From Burkholderiaceae bacterium (lineage in GTDB: Bacteria > Pseudomonadota > Gammaproteobacteria > Burkholderiales > Burkholderiaceae_C): a DNA stretch of 64,000 nt. Below, piece by piece: positions 26,484 to 34,992 of this stretch. Made by a program: the position numbers and the translations under genes. Position 1 is the stretch's first letter. Every line of letters begins with the position of its first letter. The notes beneath the pieces are model-generated. The model worked only from the letters and a program-made list of their open reading frames with translations. It made no database searches and was not told the origin of the DNA. The stretch lies in the NCBI GenBank assembly GCA_919902775.1, contig CAKKRJ010000006.1:118265-182264 (forward strand). The letters run 5' to 3'.

Positions 26484-26505
26484 GGGTTCAAAAATGGAAA
26501 TATTG

Positions 26506-26527
26506 AAAAAGGCCTGCGCGCAGGCCC
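26506..26527 (-). terminator. Intrinsic terminator between the Bug gene and matB
   Basis: On the minus strand a GGCCTG/CAGGCC stem with a CGCG loop is followed directly by TTTTTC. It lies 20 bases past the Bug stop and 23 bases before the matB start. It would reduce read-through into matB or act as an attenuator. Confidence 0.7.
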
Positions 26528-26546
26528 GTTGAAACAGCCAACCGCC

Positions 26547-27542
26547 TCAATCCAGTTTGGCACCGGAGGCCTTGACCACCTGTGACCACTTGGCCAGTTC
26601 TTTCTTGATGAACGCGTCAAACTGGGTGGTGGTCAGATTGGGAAACTCTGCGCCCTGAGCGGCCCACACGTTTTTGGACTCGTCGGTCAGGGCTGCGCGG
26701 CGGATTTCCTCAATCGCCCGCGCCTGGGCATCGGCTGGCGTGCCTTTGGGTGCCCACACGCCATACCAGGTGGACACGGTGTAATCGGGCAAGCCCAACT
26801 CGGCGGAGCACGGCACATCCGGAAAAGCCGGGTTGCGCTTGCTGCCAGACACCATCATGGCCTTGATGCGGCCGCCCTTGATGTGCGCGGCCGAAGAACC
26901 CAGGCCGTCAAACATCATGTCCACATTGCCTGCGATCAGGTCTTGCAAGGCAGGTCCAGCACCGCGGTAAGGAATGTGGGTGATGAAGGTGTTGGTCTGC
27001 AGCTTGAACAACTCGCCCGCCAGATGGTGGGAGGTGCCGCCACCGGCCGAGCCGTAATTCAAGCGACCAGGGTTCTTTTTGACCAGATCCAAAAACGCCT
27101 TGTAGTCGGCCACCTGGACTTTCTTGGGGTTGACCACCAGCACCTGGGGCACGCTGGCCACCTGAATCAGTGGGATCAGGTCACGTTCCAGGTCATAGTC
27201 GAGCTTGGGGTACATGCTGGGCGCAATGGTGTGGTGCACCGCCCCCATGAACAAGGTGTAACCGTCGGGGCTGGCTTTGGCCGCCAGCCCGGCACCCAGG
27301 GTGCCGCCCGCACCGCCGCGGTTGTCGATGATGAGTTGTTTGCCCGTCAGACGCGAAAACTGTGCCGACAGGGGGCGTGCAAACGCATCGGTGCCACCGC
27401 CCGCCGGGAACGGCACGATCATCGTGACGGGCTTGTTGGGCCAATTGGATTGGGCTTGCGCACCGCAGACGCTGGCCGCAGCGGCCGAAGCTGCCAACTT
27501 CAAAACAGCACGGCGATCGAACAGAGGGTGGGATGGGGTCAT
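26547..27542 (-). CDS. Bug/TctC-type tripartite tricarboxylate receptor
   Basis: 331 residues with a twin-arginine-like leader (R-R-A-V-L-K-L-A-A-S-A-A-A-A-S near residue 10). The mature part has W-P-N-K-P-V-T-M-I-V-P-F-P-A-G-G-G-T-D near residue 38, the family signature, and R-G-G-A-G-G-T-L-G near 80. Bug receptors bind carboxylates in the periplasm. No TctA/TctB membrane genes are present here. Between decarboxylase and synthetase genes, malonate is the likely ligand and it may stand in for a MatC-type carrier with membrane partners encoded elsewhere. Confidence 0.9.
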   Translation of the reverse strand: MTPSHPLFDRRAVLKLAASAAAASVCGAQAQSNWPNKPVTMIVPFPAGGGTDAFARPLSAQFSRLTGKQLIIDNRGGAGGTLGAGLAAKASPDGYTLFMGAVHHTIAPSMYPKLDYDLERDLIPLIQVASVPQVLVVNPKKVQVADYKAFLDLVKKNPGRLNYGSAGGGTSHHLAGELFKLQTNTFITHIPYRGAGPALQDLIAGNVDMMFDGLGSSAAHIKGGRIKAMMVSGSKRNPAFPDVPCSAELGLPDYTVSTWYGVWAPKGTPADAQARAIEEIRRAALTDESKNVWAAQGAEFPNLTTTQFDAFIKKELAKWSQVVKASGAKLD

Positions 27543-27585
27543 GGTGTGTCTCCTTTTTGTGATGAATGCCAATGAATGCGCTGAG

Positions 27586-29067
27586 CTAGAAATACAAGCG
27601 TTCCACGCTGTCTGAAACCGGCACCTTGCCTTGTGCCATGCCTTGGCGGTGCCGGTCAATTTTGCGCAAATCGTACAGATAATTGACCATCAGGCCAAAC
27701 GACTGCTTGACTCCCTTGGTCGACAGATCGGCCGCCCAGTTGATTTGCTCGATGCGGGCACCGTTGCCCAGATGAAAGCGCGCCACCGGGTCGACGGGGC
27801 GCTCCTCGCTGAGCTCCTTGCCCAGGTAATGGGCGGCGCAACCCAGCAGCCACTGCCGCAAAACCGAGCGCTCGGGCAAGTGGGACACTTGCTCCAGTGC
27901 CGACAGCAAATGGCCTGCGGTGGGTGGCTCGAAACCCACGGCGCGACCGAGTTGGGCCTGCATTTTTTCTGGCGTGGCTTCCAGCATGCGACCCGCGTTT
28001 TTGCCCAGCCAGGTCCGAAAACCTGGAATGGGGGACAAAGTAGCAAAGGTTTTGAGCTTGGGAAAGTCGGCGCGCAAGGTTTCGACCACCCGCTTGATCA
28101 GCGAGTCGCCAAAGCTCACGCCCTTCAAACCCTGCTGTGTGTTGCTGATGGAGTAAAAAATTGCGGTTGTGGCCTTGCTCAGATCGACCGCTTCCGCCGT
28201 TTCATCCAGCAAGGGGCTGATGTTGGCGCCGATTTCGTTCATAAACGCCACTTCCACAAAAATCAGTGGCTCATCGGGCAAGCGGGGGTGGAAAAACCCG
28301 TAGCAGCGGCGGTCCGAATCCAGCCGGTTTTTGACATCCCCCCAGCTCTTGATGTCGTGGACCGCTTCGTACTTGATCAGTTTTTCGACCAGACTGGCCG
28401 GCGAATCCCAGCTGATGCGGCGCAATTCCAAAAAGGCCACGTCGAACCAGGTGGTGAACAGGTTCTCGAGTTCGGCTTCCAGTGCCAGCAGGCGTTTGTT
28501 CGATTTGAGTGCAGGGATCAGCTCCTGGCGCAAATCCACCAGAAAACGCATGCCTTCTGGAAAGACCGCAAAGCGCTGCAACAAGCGCGTGCGCGGCGAC
28601 ACCAGCGCTTTGCGCATGCGGATCTCGGCCACCCCTTCGTCGGGGGTGCCCACCGCCGCTTCGTACTGCTCACGGGCAGCCTTCACCTTGCTGGCATCGG
28701 GGGCAAATTGTTCGCTCATCAGCAGCCAGCAGTCCTGGCGCTGCTCAGGCGTGGCCTTGGTGTACCACTGGGCCACGCCGCAGGCCCGCTTGCCGCCTTC
28801 GACCTCGCTCACGCTGGGGTCCACGATCGCCTGCAATTCGGTCAGGGTGCGCCGCAAAACGCGGGGTGACAAGGCTTCTTCCTTGTGGCGCAAGGTGGCA
28901 TTGAGCCTTTCGCGTGAAGAACGTGCAGGCGCCTCTTTGCCCACAACAGCTTTCACTTTGCGCGCCTCCAGCTTACTGTCTGTGGTTGCCGTGGCATGGC
29001 CCCCCTCGCGTTTGCCTGATGGCAGCCAACCCGCTACCGTGCGGCCAATCCATTCCGATGTGTTCAT
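27586..29067 (-). CDS. matA: Malonyl-CoA decarboxylase
   Basis: 493 residues. It converts malonyl-CoA to acetyl-CoA and CO2. The N-terminal helical domain runs to about residue 180 and the C-terminal GNAT-like catalytic domain follows. In the latter, F-A-T-L-S-P-I-P-G-F carries the catalytic Ser region, and R-F-H-L-G-N-G-A with Q-I-N-W-A-A-D carries the catalytic His, as in eukaryotic MCD. ATG 29067 overlaps the regulator stop by ATGA, so the longer frame is rejected. With matB it makes a two-step malonate to acetyl-CoA route. Confidence 0.93.
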   Translation of the reverse strand: MNTSEWIGRTVAGWLPSGKREGGHATATTDSKLEARKVKAVVGKEAPARSSRERLNATLRHKEEALSPRVLRRTLTELQAIVDPSVSEVEGGKRACGVAQWYTKATPEQRQDCWLLMSEQFAPDASKVKAAREQYEAAVGTPDEGVAEIRMRKALVSPRTRLLQRFAVFPEGMRFLVDLRQELIPALKSNKRLLALEAELENLFTTWFDVAFLELRRISWDSPASLVEKLIKYEAVHDIKSWGDVKNRLDSDRRCYGFFHPRLPDEPLIFVEVAFMNEIGANISPLLDETAEAVDLSKATTAIFYSISNTQQGLKGVSFGDSLIKRVVETLRADFPKLKTFATLSPIPGFRTWLGKNAGRMLEATPEKMQAQLGRAVGFEPPTAGHLLSALEQVSHLPERSVLRQWLLGCAAHYLGKELSEERPVDPVARFHLGNGARIEQINWAADLSTKGVKQSFGLMVNYLYDLRKIDRHRQGMAQGKVPVSDSVERLYF

Positions 29068-29768
29068 GTTGCAATCCCAAGCTTGTCGTGTGGTGTGGCG
29101 ACCGCGGCAATGCGGCTTTTGTGCTGGCGCGCCAGCTGGCGCAAGGCTTCGCGCTGCCGTGTCAAATGGGTGCGCATCGCCGCATCGGCCCCTTCGGCAT
29201 CGTGCGCCTTGAGGGCGGCAAAAATCGCCATGTGTTCGGCCAGCGACTGGCTCAAACGCCCGGGCGCATTGAGTTGCTGCAGGCGTGCGAGTTTGAGGAT
29301 CTTGCGCAAGTCGCTGATCACCTGAGCCAACCATTTGTTGCCAGCGATGGCGATGATGGCTTCATGGATCGCGTAGTTGGCGGCGTAGTAATCCGGAATG
29401 CGGCCCTGCGCCGCGCTGTCCTGCAGTTGACTGTGCAGGCCCGCCAATGCGGCAATGTCGGCATCGCTCACCTGCTGGGCTGCTTCAAAAGCGCAACGCC
29501 CTTCGAGCAAGGCGATGACCGGGAAAATATCGTCCAGGTCCTGTTCGGTGACCTCGTTGACAAAACAACCCCGCCGAGGCTCGTGCCGGATCAGGCCTTC
29601 TGCTGTGAGCACCTTGAGCGCCTCTCGCAGCGGTGTGCGTGAAATGGCCAGTTTTTCACACAGCCGCGTTTCATCCACAAACCCCCCCGGCAACAACTCA
29701 CCCGCAAAGATCAGCCCTCGCAGCTGCTCTGCTACTTGGTCGTGTAGCGAATTGACGTGTCCAGCCAT
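29064..29768 (-). CDS. GntR-family regulator (FadR type), probable malonate regulator
   Basis: 234 residues. An N-terminal winged helix (L-H-D-Q-V-A-E-Q-L-R, then L-A-I-S-R-T-P-L-R-E-A-L and G-L-I-R-H-E-P-R-R-G-C-F) is followed by an all-helical FCD ligand domain with conserved D, H and H metal-binding positions. It is the first gene of the malonate operon, overlapping the decarboxylase gene. That position matches MatR of rhizobial mat operons. A TGTAATTACA palindrome sits 32 bases upstream of its start. Confidence 0.88.
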   Translation of the reverse strand: MAGHVNSLHDQVAEQLRGLIFAGELLPGGFVDETRLCEKLAISRTPLREALKVLTAEGLIRHEPRRGCFVNEVTEQDLDDIFPVIALLEGRCAFEAAQQVSDADIAALAGLHSQLQDSAAQGRIPDYYAANYAIHEAIIAIAGNKWLAQVISDLRKILKLARLQQLNAPGRLSQSLAEHMAIFAALKAHDAEGADAAMRTHLTRQREALRQLARQHKSRIAAVATPHDKLGIAT

Positions 29769-29799
29769 GGAAATATCTCTGTAATTTTTGATAATTATG

Positions 29800-29809
29800 T
29801 GTAATTACA
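29800..29809. promoter_or_regulatory. Candidate operator of the malonate GntR regulator
   Basis: TGTAATTACA is a perfect 10-base palindrome in the AT-rich region upstream of the regulator gene, with a related TGTAATT half-site at 29780-29786. FCD-type GntR proteins commonly bind such palindromes and autoregulate. Binding is inferred. Confidence 0.45.
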
Positions 29810-29888
29810 TACAATCGTGGTGGAGACTGTCGGCGAAAAACCACAGTTCAAGAGTCCAGATTAACCCTGACTGCAACCTGGCACACAG

Positions 29889-30545
29889 TCACAGACCGAG
29901 CAAGTTCAAGGCGCGCCGGTAAGAGTCGGCCGGCTGGGTTACATCGAACTGCACCGTCTGCCAGCCTCGTTTCATGGCACCCAGCACATTGCGGCTTTGG
30001 TCGTCCACAAACACACAGTCTGTTGCCGACACACCCAGTGCGGCGGTGCACATGTCATAGGCTCGGGGGTCGGGCTTGAGAACGCCGGTGTAGGTCGCGT
30101 CGATGATCACGTCAAAAAGATGCAACAAGGGCACGTGCTCCCGAAAGCTCGCGCCATAAAACAGGTCCAGCTCGTTCGACAACACCGCCAGCTTGCAGCC
30201 AGCCGCTTTGGCCTGGTGCACGGCAGCGATGGCTTCGGGCCGAATGACGGCATGCACATCGGCCCCCCTCGCACGCTGAACAAAGGTCTGCATGTCATTC
30301 CATTCTTCGCCCAACAATGCACCCACACTGCGGGTTCGGGCCAGCCAGTAGTCGCGCTCGGTGATGCGGTCGGCCTGCATGGCCTGCCACAGCGCATCGG
30401 TCTCGGGCGCAAAGGGCCCACGCCAGGTGAGCGTGCCGGGCGGCAAACCCAGCGCCACCTCGCTCAGCTCGTGCGTTTCAAACAGGGTGCGGCTGATGAC
30501 CCCGCCAAAGTCGAGCACCAACGCTTTAAAAGATGGTGCGTTCAT
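29889..30545 (-). CDS. HAD-superfamily hydrolase
   Basis: 218 residues. Motif I is altered to L-D-F-G-G-V (residues 11-16), as in the HAD-IA group that includes epoxide-hydrolase-like and phosphatase members; the second catalytic Asp of D-x-D is replaced by Gly. Motif II is L-S-N-E near residue 120, motif III lysine is in G-V-L-K-P-D-P, and the final acidic motif is F-V-D-D. Cytoplasmic, substrate unknown. ATG 30545 overlaps the stop of the Tm-1-like gene, so it is the last gene of the P450 operon. Confidence 0.85.
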   Translation of the reverse strand: MNAPSFKALVLDFGGVISRTLFETHELSEVALGLPPGTLTWRGPFAPETDALWQAMQADRITERDYWLARTRSVGALLGEEWNDMQTFVQRARGADVHAVIRPEAIAAVHQAKAAGCKLAVLSNELDLFYGASFREHVPLLHLFDVIIDATYTGVLKPDPRAYDMCTAALGVSATDCVFVDDQSRNVLGAMKRGWQTVQFDVTQPADSYRRALNLLGL

Positions 30546-31783
30546 GGCGCGACCTTCTTCACCAGCCCACGCGACAGCCAGTCGTCAAACACCGAGAGCA
30601 CCTGCTGCACAAACGCTGCGTCATTGATGTGGGCGTCGACGCGAGAGAGCTGCACAGCACCCCACTCGCAACGGGTCATTTCATCCACCAAGGCCGCCAG
30701 TCCTTCGGCATCGTGCAGCGGCCCACCAGGTCGGTCCCACTCTTCAATGCCTTGCAGGGGCAACACCAAATGCACCGGCCCTTGCGCCTGACGCAAACGG
30801 CTGGCCAGCTCGCGGGCCAATTCGCGGCGCATGTTGGCGTCAATGCCCACCGAGGCGATCAATCGGTTATGGTCGTGCGAGGGACGCCCAGCAAAACGCT
30901 CGGGCACTTGACCCCAGGCCGGGTAGTCCACCAAGTCGGTGGCCCCGGGGGCCACGATCATCGGCACGCCTTTCCGGCCCGCCCCCATCAAGCGGTCCGG
31001 CCCAGCACTCACCGCCGAGCCCCCCATCTGGTTGACCATTTCCTGCAAGCTGAAGTCCATCACGCAGGCGAATTGGCCTTGCATGGCCAGCGATTCAAAT
31101 GCCCTGCCACCCATGCCTGTGGTATGAAACACCGCCAAGTCAAAACCTCGCTGATCGAGCTCGGGCTTGAGTTGCACCATGTATTTCAGGCAGCTCGTTC
31201 CCAGCGAGGTCATGCCCACCACAGGCCGCGCAAAACGCGGCGCACGCGCCACGCGGCAGGCCCCCACCACGGCACCTGCGGCTTGCGCCAGGGCCGACTT
31301 GCACAGGCTGTTGAGACCATACAAGCCCCCGGCCCACAGCACCATCATCAAATCCGGCGGCATGCGATCGGGGGGCAACAGGGGCGAAAACGCCACCGTG
31401 GACAGCACCACCTTGGGCACGCCCAGCGGCAAACTGCTGGCCACATCCAGCGCCAAGTCGGTCCCCATGGTGCCGCCCAAAACCAACAGGCCATCCATGC
31501 GGCCCTCGCGCTGCAGTTGGGCGGCCAAAGTGCTTGCACCCTGCGCCATCAAGGCCATAGCACTGTTTTCGTCCCCGCTGTCCATCACCTGCTGCAGCGT
31601 CACACCCGCCGCCTGCGCGACCTGTGTGTTGACGAAGTCCGCCACCACCTGCCCATTGGCCAGCACCCCCACGTCCATGATCAGCGCCCGCCCTCCAGCG
31701 GCCAGCACCTGCTCGCGCATGAAGTCGATCTCGTCGCTCTTGGTGTCGACTGTGCCCACAATCAGGATGACCGGGTGCTTCAT
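30542..31783 (-). CDS. Tm-1-like ATP-binding protein (UPF0261)
   Basis: 413 residues. The N-terminal domain starts I-L-I-V-G-T-V-D-T-K-S-D-E, the nucleotide-binding signature of the family related to the N-terminal part of plant resistance protein Tm-1. G-G-T-M-G-T-D-L-A near residue 100 is another conserved loop, and the second domain has F-H-T-T-G-M-G-G-R near residue 245. Family members are found in catabolic operons but have no agreed reaction. ATG 31783 overlaps the aminotransferase stop and its own stop overlaps the HAD gene. Confidence 0.88.
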   Translation of the reverse strand: MKHPVILIVGTVDTKSDEIDFMREQVLAAGGRALIMDVGVLANGQVVADFVNTQVAQAAGVTLQQVMDSGDENSAMALMAQGASTLAAQLQREGRMDGLLVLGGTMGTDLALDVASSLPLGVPKVVLSTVAFSPLLPPDRMPPDLMMVLWAGGLYGLNSLCKSALAQAAGAVVGACRVARAPRFARPVVGMTSLGTSCLKYMVQLKPELDQRGFDLAVFHTTGMGGRAFESLAMQGQFACVMDFSLQEMVNQMGGSAVSAGPDRLMGAGRKGVPMIVAPGATDLVDYPAWGQVPERFAGRPSHDHNRLIASVGIDANMRRELARELASRLRQAQGPVHLVLPLQGIEEWDRPGGPLHDAEGLAALVDEMTRCEWGAVQLSRVDAHINDAAFVQQVLSVFDDWLSRGLVKKVAP

Positions 31784-33171
31784 GCACGACCCTCCTGCAC
31801 AGCGGCAAAGGCGGTTTCGAGCACATCGCACATGAAGTCCACCTCCTCGCGGGTGATGACCAGTGGGGGCGACAGGATCAGGTTGGGGCCCGAAATGCGC
31901 ACCATCAGGCCCGCCTTGTAAGCCGCTTTGGCCACGCGCGCCGGGATATCGCTGGTACGGGGCATGGGCGTGCGTTGGGCCTTGTCGCTCACCATCTCGA
32001 TCCCCAGCATCAGGCCCACGCCACGTACATCACCCACAAAACTGCAGGCATCCACCAACTTGCGCAAGCGGGTCTGCAGGTGCGCGCCCACGCGGGCGGC
32101 GTTGCCTGGAATGTCCAGTGACTCGATCTGGTCAAGCGTGGCCAGCGCCGCAGCAGCTGCGATCGGGTGGGCGCTGTAGGTGTAGCCGTGCGAGACCGAA
32201 GCCATGCCCGTGGTGTCGGCATCAAACACATCGGCAATGCGGCCGTTGATGGCCGTGGCCCCCAGAGGGACATAGCCCGATGAAATGCCTTTGGCCAAGC
32301 ACCACATGTCGGCGCGAATTCCACCCTGGCCCCACAGGCGGGTGCCGAACAGCTCGCCGCTGCGGCCAAAGCCGGTCACCACCTCGTCGGCAATCAGCAA
32401 CACCCCGTATTTGTCGCAAATCTGGCGCACCAGCGGCCAGTAGTTGGGTGGCGGCACGATCACGCCACCCGCGCCCTGCACCGGCTCGGCAATGAAAGCG
32501 GCGACCGTGTCCGGCCCCTGAAACACGATTTCGCGCTCTAACAGTTCCGCGCAGATTTCGCCCAGACGGATTGGGTCATCGGTGTAAGGGTTGTGATATG
32601 CCCAGGGCGTGTCGATGTGAAAACACCCGGGCAGCAGCGGCTCGTAGGCGCGGCGAAAGTTGGTGTTCCCGTTCACGCTCATTCCGCCAAAGTGCACGCC
32701 GTGGTAACCCTGGCGCAGGCTGATGAACTTGAAGCGGTCGGATTGGCCCTTGAGTTTCCAGTATTGACGCGCCACTTTCAGGGCACCTTCCACCGCGTCC
32801 GAGCCACCGTTGGAGAACATCACGGTGGCCACGCCTTCGGGCTGCATCATCTGCACCAAGCGCTTGGACAGCTCGATCGCCCGCACATGGGTGGTGCCAC
32901 GGAACACGTTGTAAAACGGCAGTTCGTCCATCTGCGCCACGATGGCATCGCGCACAGGCTTGTTGCTGTGCCCTAGGTTGCAAGCCCACAGGCCGCCCAC
33001 ACCATCGAGCATCTTGTGCCCGTCCACATCCCAGATCCAGCAGCCTTCGCCTCGGGCGATGATGTCCGGCGTCGACTTTTTCATCATGCCCGGGTGAGCC
33101 ATCGGGTGCCACAGGTATTGGGCATTATCGGCCTTGAGTTGCGCATTGTTCATGTTGTTTACTTTCATCAT
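31780..33171 (-). CDS. Class III aminotransferase (omega-amino acid:pyruvate type)
   Basis: 463 residues. PLP fold type I with the class III signature: L-L-I-A-D-E-V-V-T-G-F-G-R-S-G near residue 255 and the PLP lysine in L-A-K-G-I-S-S-G-Y-V-P-L-G-A near 288. The N-terminal H-P-M-A-H-P and L-D-G-V-G-G-L-W-A-C-N-L-G-H segments resemble SpuC-type putrescine/pyruvate and beta-alanine/pyruvate enzymes. ATG 33171 overlaps the aldehyde dehydrogenase stop by one base (TGATG). In context it would transaminate an omega-amino acid or diamine released earlier in the pathway. Confidence 0.9.
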   Translation of the reverse strand: MMKVNNMNNAQLKADNAQYLWHPMAHPGMMKKSTPDIIARGEGCWIWDVDGHKMLDGVGGLWACNLGHSNKPVRDAIVAQMDELPFYNVFRGTTHVRAIELSKRLVQMMQPEGVATVMFSNGGSDAVEGALKVARQYWKLKGQSDRFKFISLRQGYHGVHFGGMSVNGNTNFRRAYEPLLPGCFHIDTPWAYHNPYTDDPIRLGEICAELLEREIVFQGPDTVAAFIAEPVQGAGGVIVPPPNYWPLVRQICDKYGVLLIADEVVTGFGRSGELFGTRLWGQGGIRADMWCLAKGISSGYVPLGATAINGRIADVFDADTTGMASVSHGYTYSAHPIAAAAALATLDQIESLDIPGNAARVGAHLQTRLRKLVDACSFVGDVRGVGLMLGIEMVSDKAQRTPMPRTSDIPARVAKAAYKAGLMVRISGPNLILSPPLVITREEVDFMCDVLETAFAAVQEGRA

Positions 33172-34655
33172 CACAGCTGAATCCAGGCCGTTTTCAGGTC
33201 CAGGTATTTGTCCAAAGCGTGCATGGACTTGTCGTGTCCATTGCCCGACTGCCGCACGCCGCCCAACGGCACCGTCACGTCAGGTCCGCCGTAGGTGTTG
33301 ACGTGCACCACCCCGGCCTTGATGGCACGCACCATGCGATGCGCGCGCGAAAGGTTGCCCGTCCACACGGCAGACGCCAAACCGTAGGTCGAATCGTTGG
33401 CCAGGTGCACGGCCTCGGCTTCATCGTCGAACGGCAACACCGCCAGCACCGGACCGAAAATTTCTTCGCGGGCCAGGGTCATGTTGGGCGTCACGCCATC
33501 GAACAAGGCGGGGGCCATGTAACTGCCACCCGCCACAGGCTGCAGCGCACTGCCGCCCACACGCAGGCGGGCACCCTGCTGCTGCGCGGTCTGCACCGCC
33601 GCCAGGTTTTTGACCAGCTGGCGTGCGCTGTTCAACGCGCCGATCTCGGTCGTTACATCGAGCGGGTCACCCACACGCAGGCTGGCGGCGATGGTGTACA
33701 GGCGCTCCACGAATTCGTCGTGCACAGAGCGCTGCACCAACAGGCGCGAGCCCGCCACGCACACCTGCCCGCTGTTGCGGTAGATGCCCATGGCCGATAC
33801 TTTGGCGGCCTGCGCTAGATCAGGCGCATCGTCAAACACGATGTTGGGCGACTTGCCGCCCAGCTCCAGATACACCCTTTTGAGGTTGGACTTGGCCGAG
33901 GCCTTGAGTAGCATGCGCCCCACAGGGCCGGAGCCGGTGAAGGTCAAGATGTCCACATCCATGTGCTGCGCCAGCGCTTCACCCGCCTCTGCGCCGGTGC
34001 CGGTGACGACGTTGAGCACTCCCGGAGGCAAGCCCACGTCCAGACACAACTGCGCCAAGCGCAGCAAAGAAAGCGACGCGTCTTCGGACGGTTTGAGCAC
34101 CACCGAGTTGCCTGCCGCCAACGCGGGTGCGATCTTCCAGGCACCGATCATCAGCGGAAAGTTCCACGGCACGATGGCCGCAACCACGCCCACGGGCTCC
34201 TTGTGGATCAACCCCAGCGTTCCGTCCGGTGTGGGGGCAATCTCACCGTTGATCTTGTCCACACACTCGGCGTAGTAGCGAAAGGTGCTCGCCGCACTGC
34301 CCGGCTCGGCTTTCCAGGCCATGGCGATTTCGGTGCCGTTGTCGCGCACACCCAGCACCGCCAGCTCGGCGTGGTGGGCTTCGATGCGGTCGGCAATGTG
34401 GTGCAACACCTTCTTGCGCTCGGCAGGTGGCATGCGCGACCAGACACCCTGCTCGAAACTGCGCCGTGCCGACTGCACAGCGCGCTCCACATCCTCTGTC
34501 CCAGCAGCAGCGATGGTGCACAAAGTCTGACCGTCGATGGGCGAGACCACGGGCAGCGTCTGGCCTGAGGCCGCAGCAGCCCACTGCCCGTCGATCAGCA
34601 AACCCTGATCGGGGATGGGCAAGTGGCGCAGCGCGTTGATCTGTTCCTGTTTCAT
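33171..34655 (-). CDS. NAD(P)-dependent aldehyde dehydrogenase (PuuC-like)
   Basis: 494 residues. Catalytic Cys299 is in S-G-Q-V-C-V-A-G and the general base Glu265 is in L-E-L-G-G-K-S-P. The cofactor loop F-T-G-S-G-P-V-G is near residue 240 and P-W-N-F-P near 163. Overall resemblance is to gamma-glutamyl-gamma-aminobutyraldehyde and other amino-aldehyde dehydrogenases. It lies 6 bases after the ferredoxin and overlaps the aminotransferase, so it probably oxidises the aldehyde made after P450 attack. Confidence 0.92.
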   Translation of the reverse strand: MKQEQINALRHLPIPDQGLLIDGQWAAAASGQTLPVVSPIDGQTLCTIAAAGTEDVERAVQSARRSFEQGVWSRMPPAERKKVLHHIADRIEAHHAELAVLGVRDNGTEIAMAWKAEPGSAASTFRYYAECVDKINGEIAPTPDGTLGLIHKEPVGVVAAIVPWNFPLMIGAWKIAPALAAGNSVVLKPSEDASLSLLRLAQLCLDVGLPPGVLNVVTGTGAEAGEALAQHMDVDILTFTGSGPVGRMLLKASAKSNLKRVYLELGGKSPNIVFDDAPDLAQAAKVSAMGIYRNSGQVCVAGSRLLVQRSVHDEFVERLYTIAASLRVGDPLDVTTEIGALNSARQLVKNLAAVQTAQQQGARLRVGGSALQPVAGGSYMAPALFDGVTPNMTLAREEIFGPVLAVLPFDDEAEAVHLANDSTYGLASAVWTGNLSRAHRMVRAIKAGVVHVNTYGGPDVTVPLGGVRQSGNGHDKSMHALDKYLDLKTAWIQL

Positions 34656-34661
34656 CGTCGT

Positions 34662-34976
34662 TTAGTCCGGTACGTGCAACACGATGCCGTCGAGCGCACT
34701 CGACGCGATCAGCTGGCAGCTCAGGCGGCTGCCTGGCTGGCGTGGTGAAGTCACGATGTCGAGCATGGCGTTTTCAACTTCGTCCATGGGCGGACAGGCG
34801 GCCAGCCAGGCTTCGTCGACGTACACATGGCAGGTGGCGCACGAGAGGCAGCCCCCGCACTCGCCGGCCACGCCGGAGATGCCGTTGATTTGCGCAGCGT
34901 CCATCAGGTTGGTGCCGTCGTTGACGTCATCGCTCACGCGATCGCCGTTGCTCATGATCCAGTGCACTTGGGGCAT
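34662..34976 (-). CDS. 2Fe-2S ferredoxin (adrenodoxin/putidaredoxin type)
   Basis: 104 residues. The ligands are C-G-G-C-L-S-C-A-T-C (C-x5-C-x2-C pattern within G-E-C-G-G-C-L-S-C-A-T-C-H) near residues 39-48, with a distal Cys near 87 in L-S-C-Q. The H-V-Y-V and M-L-D segments are typical of ferredoxins that reduce bacterial class I P450s. It sits two genes after the P450 in the same operon. No ferredoxin reductase gene is present in the window. Confidence 0.93.
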   Translation of the reverse strand: MPQVHWIMSNGDRVSDDVNDGTNLMDAAQINGISGVAGECGGCLSCATCHVYVDEAWLAACPPMDEVENAMLDIVTSPRQPGSRLSCQLIASSALDGIVLHVPD

Positions 34977-34992
34977 GGTGTGGTCCTTTAGT

